Position numbers and translations under genes: made by a program
Notes under the pieces: model-generated
The model's input: the letters and a program-made list of their open reading frames with translations, nothing else
What the model was told of the DNA's origin: nothing
The model's database searches: none
Shown here: positions 52,951 to 61,768 of the stretch, in pieces
Numbering within the stretch: the stretch's first letter is position 1
Layout of the letters: each line of letters opens with the position of its first letter
Source of the DNA: RYN-230 sp963717125
Lineage (GTDB): Bacteria; Actinomycetota; Actinomycetes; Streptosporangiales; Streptosporangiaceae
DNA: 64,000 bases
NCBI GenBank assembly: GCA_963717125.1
Contig: CAVQVG010000014.1
Span: forward strand, 127,158-191,157
Direction: 5' to 3'

Positions 52951-54273
52951 ATGGAAACCTCGCCAGCGGTCTGGCCGGCCCCGGCGGCCACCGGCCCGGT
53001 CCGGGCCCGGGTGCGGCTGCCCGGTTCCAAGTCCATGACCAACCGGGCGCTGGTGCTGGCCGCGCTGGCCGCCGGGCCCGCCGAGGTGCGCCACCCGCTA
53101 CGGGCCAGGGACACGCTGCTGATGGCGGGGGCGCTGGCGGCGCTCGGCGCCGGGGTGGACACCGCCGATCCCCGGGCCTGGCGGGTCACCCCCGGCTGGG
53201 CCAGCCAGGACACCCAGGTCGAGGTGGGCAACGCCGGCACGGTGCTCCGGTTCGTGCCCCCGGTCGCGGCCCTTTCCAGCGTCGCGGTGCGGTTCCGCGG
53301 CGACCCGGCCGCGGCCCGGCGCCCGGTGGCCGCGATCATCGCCGCGCTACGCGAACTCGGGGCGGTCATCGACGACGGTGACCGCGGCGCTGTCCCGTTC
53401 ACCGTGCACGGCACCGGCTCGCTGCCCGGCGGCGCGGTCACCGTGGACGCGTCCGCCTCGTCCCAGCTCGTGTCCGGGCTGCTGCTGGCCGCCCCCCGGT
53501 ACGAGAAAGGGCTCGAAGTCCGGCACCGCGGCCCGCGCGCCCCGTCCGCCCCGCACATCGCGATGACCGTGCAGATGCTCCGCGACGCCGGGGCCACGGT
53601 CGAGACGGGCACCGCCGGGCCGGGCGCGGCCGGCGAAGCCGGCCACCCCGACACCTGGTTCGTGCACCCTGGGCAGCTGACCGGCCAGGCGGTGGGCGTT
53701 CAGCCGGATGTGGTGAATTCCGCCCCGTTCCTGGCCGCGGCCCTGGTCACCGGCGGGAGCGTGACGATCCTGGACTGGCCCGCGGTGACCGCGCAGCCGG
53801 CCAGCCAGATCCTGGACGTGTTCACCCGGCTGGGCGCGACCGCCGTGGCTGGGCCGGACGGGCTGACCGTCACGGGCTCGGGCCGGATCCACGGCATCAC
53901 CGCCGACCTGGCCGACTGCAACGAAATCTCGATGGTCACCGGCGCGCTGGCCGCGCTGGCCGACACACCGTCGGTGCTCACCGGCATCGGCCACCAGCGG
54001 ACCCACGAGACCGACCGGCTGGCCGCGCTGGCCGCCGAGATCAACGCGCTGGGCGGTGAGGTGATCGAGCTGGCGGACGGGCTGGAGATCCGGCCGCGGC
54101 CGCTGCGCGCGGCCCGGCCGTTCGCCACCTACGACGATCACCGGCTGGTGATGGCGGCCGCCGTCCTCGGCCTGGCCGTGCCCGGCCTGGTGGTGGCCGA
54201 CCCGGGGACGGTCGGCAAGACGTTCCCCGAGTTCCCCGACGCGTGGGCGGCGATGCTGGAGCGGGCTCCCTGA
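52951..54273 (+). CDS. aroA: 3-phosphoshikimate 1-carboxyvinyltransferase (EPSP synthase)
   Basis: 440-residue shikimate-pathway enzyme adding enolpyruvyl to shikimate-3-phosphate. Motifs: LPGSKSMTNRALVLAALAAG, EVGNAGTVLRF (the LFLGNAGTAMR equivalent), ASASSQLVSGLLLAAPRYEK, and HETDRLAALAAEINALGG with YDDHRLVMAAAVLGL. The glyphosate-loop region reads VGNAGTVLRFVPP rather than the class I LGNAGTAMRPL, as in Streptomyces AroA. The ATG at 52951 starts the family N-terminus. First gene of aroA-rsgA-hisN, an order shared with Streptomyces. Confidence 0.95.
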   Translation: METSPAVWPAPAATGPVRARVRLPGSKSMTNRALVLAALAAGPAEVRHPLRARDTLLMAGALAALGAGVDTADPRAWRVTPGWASQDTQVEVGNAGTVLRFVPPVAALSSVAVRFRGDPAAARRPVAAIIAALRELGAVIDDGDRGAVPFTVHGTGSLPGGAVTVDASASSQLVSGLLLAAPRYEKGLEVRHRGPRAPSAPHIAMTVQMLRDAGATVETGTAGPGAAGEAGHPDTWFVHPGQLTGQAVGVQPDVVNSAPFLAAALVTGGSVTILDWPAVTAQPASQILDVFTRLGATAVAGPDGLTVTGSGRIHGITADLADCNEISMVTGALAALADTPSVLTGIGHQRTHETDRLAALAAEINALGGEVIELADGLEIRPRPLRAARPFATYDDHRLVMAAAVLGLAVPGLVVADPGTVGKTFPEFPDAWAAMLERAP

Positions 54274-55286
54274 ACCGGCGGCCGGGCTATGCCAACCTGG
54301 ACGAGGATGACGTCCGGGTCCGCCCGGCGCGCGGCACCAGGCCGCGGACCCGCCGGCGCCCCGCACACGAAGACGCGGCCGAGGCGTTCGTGGCCTCGGT
54401 GGACCGGGGCCGGTACGGCTGCCTGATCGACCACCGGGTGGTCACCGCGATGCGAGCCCGCGAGCTGGGCCGGCGCAGCGTGGTGGTGGGCGACCAGGTC
54501 GCCCTGGCCGGGGACATCTCCGGGGCGCCGGGCACGCTGGCCCGGATCGTCCGGGTCGAGCCGCGCAAGTCGGTGCTGCGCCGGTCGGCCGACGACACCG
54601 ACCCGGTGGAGCGGGTCATCGTGGCCAACGCGGACCAGCTGGTCATCGTGACCGCGCTGGCCGACCCCCCGCCGCGGCCCCGGCTGATCGACCGGTTCCT
54701 GGTCGCGGCGTTCGATGGCGGGCTGAGCCCGCTGCTCGTGCTGACCAAGTCCGACCTGGCCCCGGCCACGCCGCTCCTCGACGCGTACGGGCCGCTCGGC
54801 ATCCCGCACGTGGTGCTCGGCCAGCCGCTGACCCCGGCCCGGCTCGATCCGCTGCGGGAGGCCCTGGCCGGGCGGGTCAGCGTCCTGGTCGGGCACTCCG
54901 GGGTGGGCAAGTCGACTCTGGTCAACGCGCTGATCCCGGGAGCGGACCGGGCCGTCGGCGTGGTCAGCCCGGTGACCGGGCGGGGCCGCCACACGTCCTC
55001 GTCCGCGGTCGCGCTGCCGCTGCCGCCGCCCGGCGAGGGCTGGCTCATCGACACCCCGGGCCTGCGTGGGTTCGGCCTGGCCCATGTCTCCCCGGAGCGG
55101 GTGGTGCGGGCCTTTCCGGACCTGGCCCCGGGCACGCTGGCCTGTCCGCGCGGATGCACCCACCTGGAGCCGGACTGCGCGCTCGACGACTGGGTCCGAG
55201 ACCAGGGCGGGGACAGCCGGCTGGTGACCCGGCTGGATTCGCTGCGCCGCCTGCTGCGCAGCCGCGAGGGCGACGACAGCGGCTGA
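54270..55286 (+). CDS. rsgA: Ribosome small-subunit-dependent GTPase A
   Basis: Circularly permuted GTPase that checks 30S maturation. Motif order is G4 (VLTKSDLAP), then G1 (GHSGVGKSTLVNAL), then G3 (DTPGLRGFGLA), followed by the zinc-binding CPRGCTHLEPDCAL. An OB domain (VVGDQVALAGD) precedes it. The conserved N-terminus (NRRPGYANLDEDDVRVRPAR) begins before any nearby ATG; a CTG at 54270 overlapping the aroA stop (CTGA) with GGAG upstream is the best start, while a GTG at 54243 is less well supported. About 338 residues. Confidence 0.92.
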   Translation: MNRRPGYANLDEDDVRVRPARGTRPRTRRRPAHEDAAEAFVASVDRGRYGCLIDHRVVTAMRARELGRRSVVVGDQVALAGDISGAPGTLARIVRVEPRKSVLRRSADDTDPVERVIVANADQLVIVTALADPPPRPRLIDRFLVAAFDGGLSPLLVLTKSDLAPATPLLDAYGPLGIPHVVLGQPLTPARLDPLREALAGRVSVLVGHSGVGKSTLVNALIPGADRAVGVVSPVTGRGRHTSSSAVALPLPPPGEGWLIDTPGLRGFGLAHVSPERVVRAFPDLAPGTLACPRGCTHLEPDCALDDWVRDQGGDSRLVTRLDSLRRLLRSREGDDSG

Positions 55287-55349
55287 CGGGGTGCCCGTCT
55301 AGCTGGGGCAATGGCCGGCCGGGGCATTGATCCGCTACCGTTTCGCGGC

Positions 55350-56144
55350 ATGGCGGGATACGACGACGACCTGCGTTTCGCCCACGTCCTCGCCGACGCG
55401 GCCGATGACATCACCACGCGCCGATTCCGGGCCCTGGATCTGCGCGTCGAGGCCAAACCCGACCTGACCCCGGTCACCGACGCGGACAAGGCAGCCGAGG
55501 AAAGCCTGCGTAACGTGCTGCGCCGGTCCCGCCCCCGGGACGCCGTGCTGGGCGAGGAGTTCGGCCGCGAGGGCGGCGGCCCGCGGTGCTGGGTCATCGA
55601 CCCGATCGACGGAACCAAGAACTACGTTCGCGGGGTACCGGTCTGGGCCACCCTGATCGGCCTGATGGACGGGGACAAGGTGGTCACCGGTGTGGTGTCC
55701 GCGCCGGCGCTCAGCCGGCGGTGGTGGGCGACAGTCGGCACCGGGGCGTGGACCGGGCGCAGCCTGACCAAGGCGACCCGCTGCCGCGTCTCTGACGTGT
55801 CCCAGCTGGAAGACGCCTCGTTCTCCTACTCCGGGGTGGACGGCTGGGCCGAGCGCGGCCTGCTGGACGGCTTCCTCGGGCTGACCCGGGCGGCCTGGCG
55901 GACCCGGGCCTACGGCGACTTCTGGTCGCACGTCCTGGTGGCCGAGGGCGCGGTTGACTTCTCGGCCGAGCCCGCGGTGTCGCTGTGGGACCTGGCCGCC
56001 GTGCAGGTCATCGTGGAGGAGGCCGGCGGCACGTTCACCGACCTGGCCGGCCAGGCCACCCCGGAGGGCGGCAGCGTGGTGTGCAGCAACGGGCGGCTGC
56101 ACGAGGCGGTGCTGCGCACGCTGACCGGCGCTCCCCCGGACTAG
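55350..56144 (+). CDS. hisN: Histidinol-phosphatase of the inositol-monophosphatase family
   Basis: 264 residues. The Mg2+ site is intact: LGEEFGREGG (Glu), VIDPIDGTKNYVRG (DPIDGT) and LWDLAAVQVIVEEAGG (WDxAA). Actinobacterial HisN dephosphorylates histidinol phosphate in histidine biosynthesis, and synteny with aroA-rsgA supports that name over inositol phosphatase. The ATG at 55350 (MAGYDDDLRFAHVLAD) is chosen. A new promoter is not evident; it lies 63 bases after rsgA. Confidence 0.93.
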   Translation: MAGYDDDLRFAHVLADAADDITTRRFRALDLRVEAKPDLTPVTDADKAAEESLRNVLRRSRPRDAVLGEEFGREGGGPRCWVIDPIDGTKNYVRGVPVWATLIGLMDGDKVVTGVVSAPALSRRWWATVGTGAWTGRSLTKATRCRVSDVSQLEDASFSYSGVDGWAERGLLDGFLGLTRAAWRTRAYGDFWSHVLVAEGAVDFSAEPAVSLWDLAAVQVIVEEAGGTFTDLAGQATPEGGSVVCSNGRLHEAVLRTLTGAPPD

Positions 56145-56363
56145 GCCTTCAACCTGCCCTTATAGGACGTCCAACGAGCTGCGAACTGGGCGCAGAAGGT
56201 CGCGAAAAGGGCCTTGCTCTCCGGCCGGCTTGCGCGGATGCTGGAACTCAGTGCCTGTCACAAGGGCACAAGCGCGATATGTCCGCATGAGGCGCCACCG
56301 CCGGCCCGGGTAGCCCACGGGAAGGCGGTGGCGTATCCGGAACGGCCCAGGGAGTGATCGATC

Positions 56364-56777
56364 GTGAAGGTGCGAGACGGCATGACCAGGCTGGTGCTCA
56401 CGATCGGGCCCGCCCACACGTTGCGCGAGGCGGCCCGGCTGATGTCGGCCCGCCGGGTCGGCGCGGCCGTGGTGACCGACGATCAGCACGCCGGGATCGG
56501 CATCCTGACCGAACGCGACATCCTGGACTCGATCGGCACCGGCCAGGATCCGGACACCGAACTGGTCGCCCAGCACCGCACCGTGGACGTGGTGTTCGCC
56601 TCGCCCGACTGGACCTTGCAGCAAGCCGCCGAGACCATGGTCCGATCCGGGTTCCGGCATCTCGTCGTGGTCGACGGCCAGGAGGTCACCGGGCTGCTGT
56701 CGATGCGCGACATCGTGCGCGTCTGGGCCGAGTCCAGCGAGCCGGTAGCCGGCGCCGAGGCCACCGCGCGCGCCTAA
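56364..56777 (+). CDS. Two-CBS-domain protein
   Basis: 137 residues forming one Bateman module: CBS1 with REAARLMSARRVGAAVVTDD and ILTERDILDSIGTG, CBS2 with LQQAAETMVRSGFRHLVVVD and LLSMRDIVRVWAE. Such stand-alone pairs bind adenosyl ligands (AMP, ATP, NAD) or sense energy charge. The GTG at 56364 is preceded by GGAG. It immediately precedes a dispersed repeat. No partner protein adjoins. Confidence 0.9.
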   Translation: MKVRDGMTRLVLTIGPAHTLREAARLMSARRVGAAVVTDDQHAGIGILTERDILDSIGTGQDPDTELVAQHRTVDVVFASPDWTLQQAAETMVRSGFRHLVVVDGQEVTGLLSMRDIVRVWAESSEPVAGAEATARA

Positions 56778-56778
56778 C

Positions 56779-56913
56779 GCGCCAAAGGGGGCGCGCCGCC
56801 GACTGGACTGCCGCGCCAAAGGGGGCGCGCCGCCGACTGGACTGAGGAGCGAGGGAGCGAAGCGACCGAGCGACGAGGGAAGTCGGCGAGTTGAGCGCCC
56901 CCGGAGGCGCAAA
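56779..56913 (+). repeat. Dispersed 101-bp element (family R2) copy 2, with an extra partial unit
   Basis: Starts right after the CBS gene stop. A 34-base partial unit (56779-56812) is followed by a full unit 56813-56913 that begins GCGCCAAAGGGGGCGC and ends GCGCCCCCGGAGGCGC. Compared with copy 1 (17989-18089, opposite strand), the length is identical and only scattered substitutions are seen. The ends form imperfect terminal inverted repeats, as in a miniature inverted-repeat element. No open frame of interest. Confidence 0.88.
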
Positions 56914-57308
56914 ACAAAACAGAGAGTGACGCAGTGATGGTTACCGCAAGTGACTAAGACGGATGAGAGCCCTGTGCGCCTCCCCAGCCGGGCACACAGG
57001 GCTCTCCGCCCCCCGAATGGGCCAGCAGTGCCGGAAACCCCCGCCCGGCCCGTGGCCAACACGTACTAGTTCACCAGATTTCCCTGGTTATGGACAGGGC
57101 CTAAGGTCCCATTTCGGTCAACTTGTTTTTTCCTCCCCGCTAGCACCACACGCCCGTCGGCTAGCCGCCGGGGGTTCCCCGCGGGCACAACGCGGCGCCG
57201 GCCGCCGTTCACCACGGGCACAGATGGTTGCTTAGAGTGTCAGCTGCTTTCGGCAGGCGAGAGTCGCCCGGCTCCAGTGTCACCCAGCGGGGTCGTCAGC
57301 CAGCGGGG
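56914..57308. other. Intergenic region with a terminator-like hairpin
   Basis: Nearly 400 bases without a supported gene. GAGCCCTGTG (starting 56967) and CACAGGGCTC form a ten-base stem around an 18-base loop, likely a terminator. Near 57126 there is a T-run (GTTTTTTCC). The region is AT-richer than its neighbours. No RNA gene recognised. Confidence 0.5.
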
Positions 57309-58040
57309 TCATCCGGCGGGCGGCGGGCTGCCGTCCCGGCCGCCGTGCTCGCCCACACCGTCCGGCCGGTCACCGCCTCCGCCCGGCTCGCCGGCCGGTC
57401 CGGCGGCCGATCCGGCGGCCGGGCCGGGGGCCGGGGCCGGGGCCGACGCCGGGCCGCCGGCCGGGCCGCCGGGCCGATCCAGCACCCCGTACCCGCTCAG
57501 CGGGCGCTCGTGGCCGGTCAGCGCGGCGATCGAGGCGATGATCCCGGTGTCCCGGTCACCCACCAGCTCCCAGGCCCGGGCCACGCCGATGAGCAAGGAC
57601 GCGACCAGCACGTTGCTGACGACCTCCAGCGCGGACGCGTTGCGGTCATTGATGATCACGACGAGCCCGGCCACGAGCTCGCTGCTGAACGTGGCCAGCA
57701 GCAGCCCGATCAGGCCCAGCTGGCCCCGGATCCGGCGGCGGGCCGCCGGGTCGGCCACGATGGACCGCAGCCCGGCCAAGGTGAACAGCACGCCGATGAT
57801 GCCCAGCACGAACGCCGGGTAGCCGACCTTGTTCCCTGGCACCAGGCCGAACAGCGACACGGCCAGCGCGTTGGTGAACGCGAGCAGCGAGGCCGCCGCG
57901 CGGACCTGGTGGATCGGGTCCCGGCGCGTGCCCGGGGCCAGCCGCGGCGCCACCGATATGGCCACGAACAGGAGGCCGGTCAGCGCCGCCGCGGCCGCGG
58001 CGATGGCGGCGAACAGATCCCGGTACGTGCCGAACACCAC
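57309..58040 (-). CDS. Multi-helix membrane protein, unknown function
   Basis: 243 residues. Five hydrophobic helices (residues about 10-175), including AAIAAAAAALTGLLFVAISV, LLAFTNALAVSLFGLV and LGLIGLLLATFSSELVAGLVV, followed by a cytoplasmic Gly/Pro/Ala-rich disordered tail of about 55 residues. No catalytic motif. ATG 58040. The AP-rich tail accounts for the long open frames on both strands here. Proteins of this shape occur in actinobacteria as uncharacterised integral membrane proteins. Confidence 0.72.
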   Translation of the reverse strand: MVFGTYRDLFAAIAAAAAALTGLLFVAISVAPRLAPGTRRDPIHQVRAAASLLAFTNALAVSLFGLVPGNKVGYPAFVLGIIGVLFTLAGLRSIVADPAARRRIRGQLGLIGLLLATFSSELVAGLVVIINDRNASALEVVSNVLVASLLIGVARAWELVGDRDTGIIASIAALTGHERPLSGYGVLDRPGGPAGGPASAPAPAPGPAAGSAAGPAGEPGGGGDRPDGVGEHGGRDGSPPPAG

Positions 58041-58199
58041 GGCCGGATCACCTTCTGTCCCGTTGACTGATCAGCCACATACGGTACGGCACGCCGCCAG
58101 GCCCGCCCAGCCAGCGGCGGCCGGGGGGCGGTGACGTCAGCTGGACGAGGGGGCGTTAAGCAGCCAATGTCGTTGAACGGGGGTTCGACGGCGGCGCGG

Positions 58200-59144
58200 T
58201 CAGGGCGCGGGCTGCGCGGCCCGGGTCCAGCCGCGCCTGGTCCTGGTCAGTTCCTGGAAGCCCGCGGCGGCCAGGAAGGCCCGGTAGCCGGCGTCCGGTT
58301 CGTCCGGCGACGCGTAGTCCAGCAGACGGCTGACCTGCGCCAGCCGCAGCCAGCCCGCGGCCTGGCCGAGCAGCCAGGTAGCCACCCCGCGGCGCCGGTA
58401 CGGCTCGGCCACGCGCAGGTTGCCGATGTCGGCCCAGCCGCCGCGCCGGGACAGCCGCTCCCCCTCGTCGAACACCTCCACCTCCACGTAGCCCAGCACG
58501 TCCGCGCCCCGCACCGCCGACAGCCTGGTTCCGTTCATTCCTACTGAACGCCGGATCGTGAGCCCGGCCACCGGCGGTTGCGCGGTCTGCGCCAGCTCGT
58601 CCAGCACGGCCAGGTAGACCAGCTCGGTGCCGCCGGTGTGCGCGAAGCCGGCCTGCTGATACAGGTCGCTGATGTGCGGCCATTGCTCGGGTATGCCGTA
58701 CACCCCGCGCACCGGCAGTTCGCCGCCCGCATCCTGCCGGCTGACCTGCCACTCATCGAGTTGCCGGAGGCAGGCCGCCATGAGCTGCTGGGCGGCTTCG
58801 GTGGCGTCCGGCCAGCATGGGTTGCCGGCCGGCGCCACCGGCCAGAACAGCAGCCAGTGGATCTCCCCGCTGTCGCGGTAGGCCTGCCCGGCACGCTCGT
58901 CGGCGAAATAGCGGAGCAGGTGAGCCGCGGCCACCACCCGGCCGAGTTGCTCCGCGACCACGGTCAGCCTCTCACTGACCCACGGATCGACGATGGCCTC
59001 ACCGGGCCGCCGCTCCAGGTCGCTGAGCAGGGCGCTGACCGACACGCCCAGCCCGGGGACGACAGCTGCGGCGTGCGCGTTGACCAGGTCGGTGAGCTGT
59101 TCCCGGTCGCGGCGGCGGAACGGCCGCACCTGGATGGAAGACAT
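58200..59144 (-). CDS. GNAT-family N-acetyltransferase (two-domain)
   Basis: 314 residues. The ATG at 59144 has AGGAGG seven bases before it. The C-terminal GNAT core includes WADIGNLRVAEPYRRRGVAT (acetyl-CoA loop RRRGVAT) with WLLGQAAGWLRLAQVSRLL. The N-terminal half looks like a degenerate GNAT repeat (SIQVRPFRRRDREQLTDLVN). Tandem GNAT proteins acylate small amines, antibiotics or protein tails; the substrate is unknown. Confidence 0.85.
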   Translation of the reverse strand: MSSIQVRPFRRRDREQLTDLVNAHAAAVVPGLGVSVSALLSDLERRPGEAIVDPWVSERLTVVAEQLGRVVAAAHLLRYFADERAGQAYRDSGEIHWLLFWPVAPAGNPCWPDATEAAQQLMAACLRQLDEWQVSRQDAGGELPVRGVYGIPEQWPHISDLYQQAGFAHTGGTELVYLAVLDELAQTAQPPVAGLTIRRSVGMNGTRLSAVRGADVLGYVEVEVFDEGERLSRRGGWADIGNLRVAEPYRRRGVATWLLGQAAGWLRLAQVSRLLDYASPDEPDAGYRAFLAAAGFQELTRTRRGWTRAAQPAP

Positions 59145-59248
59145 GAGCAGGCCTCCTAGACGCATGACGGCTCGCGATTGAAAGGCCCGCTACCAGTGCG
59201 GTACGCATAGCACTGTAATCCAGCCGGGGCCGGGCGGGGTGACCGCGC

Positions 59249-60088
59249 TCAGCCGTCCTCCGGGTCGGGGCCGGTGTGGAAGATCGGCCAGCCGATCTCG
59301 GTACGCCACTGGGCCGCGTCGGCGATGCTCCGCCGGTCGGTCAGGTAGTACTCGCGGATCGGCCCGTCCACCCCCAGCGCGTGCTGGGTCACGTAGCCGG
59401 CCAGCGCGCCGTAGGCCCGGTCGATGTCGGTGTGCGGCCCGTCGTGGATGATCGTGGCCAGCTCGGCGGCTGGCACGGTCAGCGGGGTCACCCGGCCGAC
59501 CGGCCGGACCGGGGTGCGGCACGGCACGAACAGGGTGGCCTCGCCCTGGTCGCGGGCGAACAGGTCGGTCGCGAAGATGCCGCCGCCGGGCCCGTCGGCG
59601 GACAGTTGCTGGCTGTCCAGTGTCGCGTAGAGCTCGCCGAACGCGCCCGGGAACCAGGACTGCAGGTCCGCCTGGTCCACCACGTCGCTGATGGCGGCGG
59701 CCGGGGTGGCCGGGACGCGGCGGCGGCTGATGCTGGCCGGCTCGGCCTGGGCCGGCTGCTCCAGCAGGTCGCGCAGCGAGGCGACCGCAGTCTGGGTGCG
59801 CGCCAGGCCCTCCTCCAGGCGGCCCAGGTGGGCCCCGATGAGCTCGTTGCGGGTGTCGATGTCGGGCGCGGCCAGCACCTTCCGGACCTCGTCCACCGGC
59901 ATGTCCAGGTCGCGGAACCGCCGGATGATCTGCGCCACCGGGATCTGCCCGGTGGTGTAGCGGCGGTAACCGGTGTGCGGGTCAACGTCGGCCGGCTCGA
60001 GCAGGCCGACCCGGTGGTAGTAGCGCAGCGTCTTCACGCTCAGGTGCGTCGCGCGGGCGAAGTCGCCGATCGGCAGGGCGTTGCGCAT
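59249..60088 (-). CDS. MerR-family regulator with GyrI-like ligand domain (BltR/TipA type)
   Basis: 279 residues. N-terminal MerR winged helix: IGDFARATHLSVKTLRYYHR, HTGYRRYTTGQIPVAQIIRR. A linking coil (LGRLEEGLARTQTAVASLRD) leads to a C-terminal GyrI-like fold for hydrophobic or cationic ligands (GATLFVPCRTPV-like segment, VPAAELATIIHDGPHTDID). It is divergent from a SnoaL-like gene; a typical MerR promoter with long spacer and internal inverted repeat lies between (60141-60171). Likely activates that gene on drug or metabolite binding. Confidence 0.9.
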   Translation of the reverse strand: MRNALPIGDFARATHLSVKTLRYYHRVGLLEPADVDPHTGYRRYTTGQIPVAQIIRRFRDLDMPVDEVRKVLAAPDIDTRNELIGAHLGRLEEGLARTQTAVASLRDLLEQPAQAEPASISRRRVPATPAAAISDVVDQADLQSWFPGAFGELYATLDSQQLSADGPGGGIFATDLFARDQGEATLFVPCRTPVRPVGRVTPLTVPAAELATIIHDGPHTDIDRAYGALAGYVTQHALGVDGPIREYYLTDRRSIADAAQWRTEIGWPIFHTGPDPEDG

Positions 60089-60140
60089 GAGCTCAGTCTG
60101 CCTCCTCCCCCCAGGGGAGAGTCAGGCCCGGTTCGTGCCG

Positions 60141-60171
60141 TTGACCCTCCACCGAGGGGAGCGGCGAGGGT
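60141..60171 (+). promoter_or_regulatory. Candidate MerR-type promoter/operator
   Basis: TTGACC (60141-60146) and GAGGGT (60166-60171) are separated by 19 bases, the long spacer of MerR-activated promoters. Inside and overlapping is the inverted repeat CCCTC-CACC-GAGGG (about 60145-60158). It faces the SnoaL-like gene at 60236 and lies upstream of the MerR gene on the other strand. Confidence 0.6.
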
Positions 60172-60235
60172 GCTTGATGTGAGCGATTCACGGGATGCCC
60201 GGCCACCGGGGCCGGGCTGGAGAGGAGCAGCTGCC

Positions 60236-60598
60236 ATGCACGCCACCGAGCTGACCGGGGTAGTCGCCGAGCACATCACCGCGGTCAACGCGCTGGACAC
60301 CGAGGCCATCATGGCCACGTTCGCCGCCGACGCCTACGTCAACGACGCCCGCCGCGAGTTCGCCGGCCTGGACGCGATCCGCCGCTGGGTGGACCGGGAG
60401 ATGGTCGGCGACAAGATCAGCATCGACGTGCGCGAGGTGCTCGATCACTACGGCGACACGATCGTGCGCGGCGCCTACGACGGCACGTTCGACACGACCA
60501 ACCTGCCGGACGAGGTTGTGCTGTCCAACTACTTCAGTGTCCGGGACGGCAAGATCGTCAGCCTGGTGGTGATCCGGAACCAGCCCCCGGCCTACTGA
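60236..60598 (+). CDS. SnoaL/NTF2-like protein
   Basis: 120 residues of the NTF2-like cone fold: ITAVNALDTEAIMATFAADA, EFAGLDAIRRWVDREMVG, YDGTFDTTNLPDEVVLSNYF and FSVRDGKIVSLVVI. The ATG at 60236 follows GAGAGGAG. NTF2-like proteins act as small cyclases, isomerases or binding proteins; none is indicated. Likely controlled by the divergent MerR regulator through the promoter at 60141. Confidence 0.85.
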   Translation: MHATELTGVVAEHITAVNALDTEAIMATFAADAYVNDARREFAGLDAIRRWVDREMVGDKISIDVREVLDHYGDTIVRGAYDGTFDTTNLPDEVVLSNYFSVRDGKIVSLVVIRNQPPAY

Positions 60599-60693
60599 GC
60601 CGGCGCCCCTCCCCTACCTGGCCTGCTGGCCTCAGCCTCGCCCCGTCGGATGGCGAAGGCCAGTATGGTGCGGCGCCGCGAGAGCATGGCGGG

Positions 60694-60795
60694 ATGCGCA
60701 TCCTGGTCACCGGTCACCGCGGCAGCGTCGGCCGTTCCGTGTCATCGGGTCACCTGAATTGCAACGCGCGACCGCGGCCCTTAGGCAGCGGCTGA
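60694..60795 (+). pseudogene. Possible remnant of an NAD(P)-dependent epimerase start
   Basis: MRILVTGHRGSVGRSV from an ATG at 60694 matches the Rossmann start of extended short-chain dehydrogenases, but the frame stops after 33 residues and nothing downstream continues the fold. The rest of this 340-base gap (60599-60940) holds no supported gene. Confidence 0.4.
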
Positions 60796-60940
60796 TGCAG
60801 GCCGCCGGAGCGGGCTGAGCCAATCGACCGCGATCCGGTCCCGTTGCCGCCGACGCTGAACGACCCTCCGGCCGATGGGTTTCGGGTCGCCGGGCGGTCC
60901 AACCCTCAGAACGACATCAACCATGAAAGAGAGGCCCGAC

Positions 60941-61327
60941 ATGCCTGAATGGGAGAAGCAGATCAGTGCCATGACTCTGGTAGTCGGGGACCTTGAGCGC
61001 TCGAAGACGTTCTACCGGGAGGTCTTCGGCCTGCCTCCGCTGGACGAGGAGGAGGACTTGGCCGTGTTCGGCTTCAAGAACATGTACGTCGCGTTGCGGA
61101 AGGATCCGGCTCACCAGCCCCCGGGACGCGAAGTACTCGCCCTAGCGCGGAAGGGTCTCGGGCAGTTCTCCATCTGGGTTGAGGACGTCGATGCGGTGCG
61201 CGCTGAGCTGGACGAGCATGGAGTGACATTGATCAGTGGCCCGGCGGATCGTGACTGGGGCATGCGCACGATGACCTTCGCCGATCCGGACGGTTACATC
61301 TGGCAGATCTCGCAAGACCTGCCCTAG
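60941..61327 (+). CDS. VOC-family protein
   Basis: 128 residues, ATG 60941 after AGAGAGG. AMTLVVGDLERSKTFYREVF starts the fold and TMTFADPDGYIWQIS closes it, with GQFSIWVEDVDAVRAELDEHG in the middle. Base composition is less GC-rich than the core genes, and codon choice is more relaxed, so this may be the left end of an acquired segment. Function unspecified, as for most VOC proteins. Confidence 0.88.
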   Translation: MPEWEKQISAMTLVVGDLERSKTFYREVFGLPPLDEEEDLAVFGFKNMYVALRKDPAHQPPGREVLALARKGLGQFSIWVEDVDAVRAELDEHGVTLISGPADRDWGMRTMTFADPDGYIWQISQDLP

Positions 61328-61408
61328 CAACTCCTGGTACTACCACCGAGCGGTGGAGCGGAGGCTGCCAGGACCGGCATGGTTACGCGTCTGCGGAGGG
61401 CGCTGTCA

Positions 61409-61431
61409 GGTATCATGTCGTGCATGGTACC
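61409..61431 (+). promoter_or_regulatory. Inverted repeat at the padR start, candidate operator
   Basis: GGTATCATG (61409-61417) and CATGGTACC (61423-61431) are inverted repeats with one mismatch and a five-base spacer. TATCAT (61411-61416) would serve as a minus-10, placing the transcription start close to the ATG at 61424 and implying a leaderless message. The position is ideal for PadR autorepression. Confidence 0.5.
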
Positions 61432-61768
61432 TAGCGAGGCATCGAAGCTGATGACCCAGATGCGCCGTGGCGCGATCGAGTACTGCGTACTCGCGCTGCT
61501 GCGCAGGAGGGAGTGGTACGGCTTCGAGCTCGCCCACGCGCTCGCTGAGGCTGACGGCCTGGTGACGAGCGAGGGGACGATCTATCCGCTGCTGAGCCGG
61601 CTGCGCCGCGACGGGGCGGTGGACAGCGCGTGGCGGGAGTCCACACAGGGGCCGCCGCGGCGCTACTACTCGCTGACCACCGAGGGGATGGCGGCTCTCA
61701 ACGCGTTCGCCGAGCAATGGGCCACATTCCGCGACACGGTTGACCGCCTGCTGACGGAGGGGACGTGA
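61424..61768 (+). CDS. PadR-family transcriptional regulator (HAAS-associated)
   Basis: 114 residues. The winged helix is RRGAIEYCVLALLRRREWYG, EGTIYPLLSRLRRDGAVDSA and GPPRRYYSLTTEGMAALNAF. The ATG at 61424 may be leaderless; an ATG at 61451 (MTQMRRGAIEYC) is the alternative. PadR genes of this type usually directly precede a HAAS-domain membrane gene; here a zinc-ribbon gene intervenes and the 3' end of padR is duplicated beyond it (62028-62086). Likely a phenolic or cell-envelope stress repressor; ligand unknown. Confidence 0.88.
   Translation: MVPSEASKLMTQMRRGAIEYCVLALLRRREWYGFELAHALAEADGLVTSEGTIYPLLSRLRRDGAVDSAWRESTQGPPRRYYSLTTEGMAALNAFAEQWATFRDTVDRLLTEGT

Noticed and set aside
60740..60800. 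Second tRNA-like remnant on the minus strand
   Set aside because: Shares GGTCGCGCGTT with the better fragment at 62856 but the T-loop and anticodon rules are broken, so it is not called.
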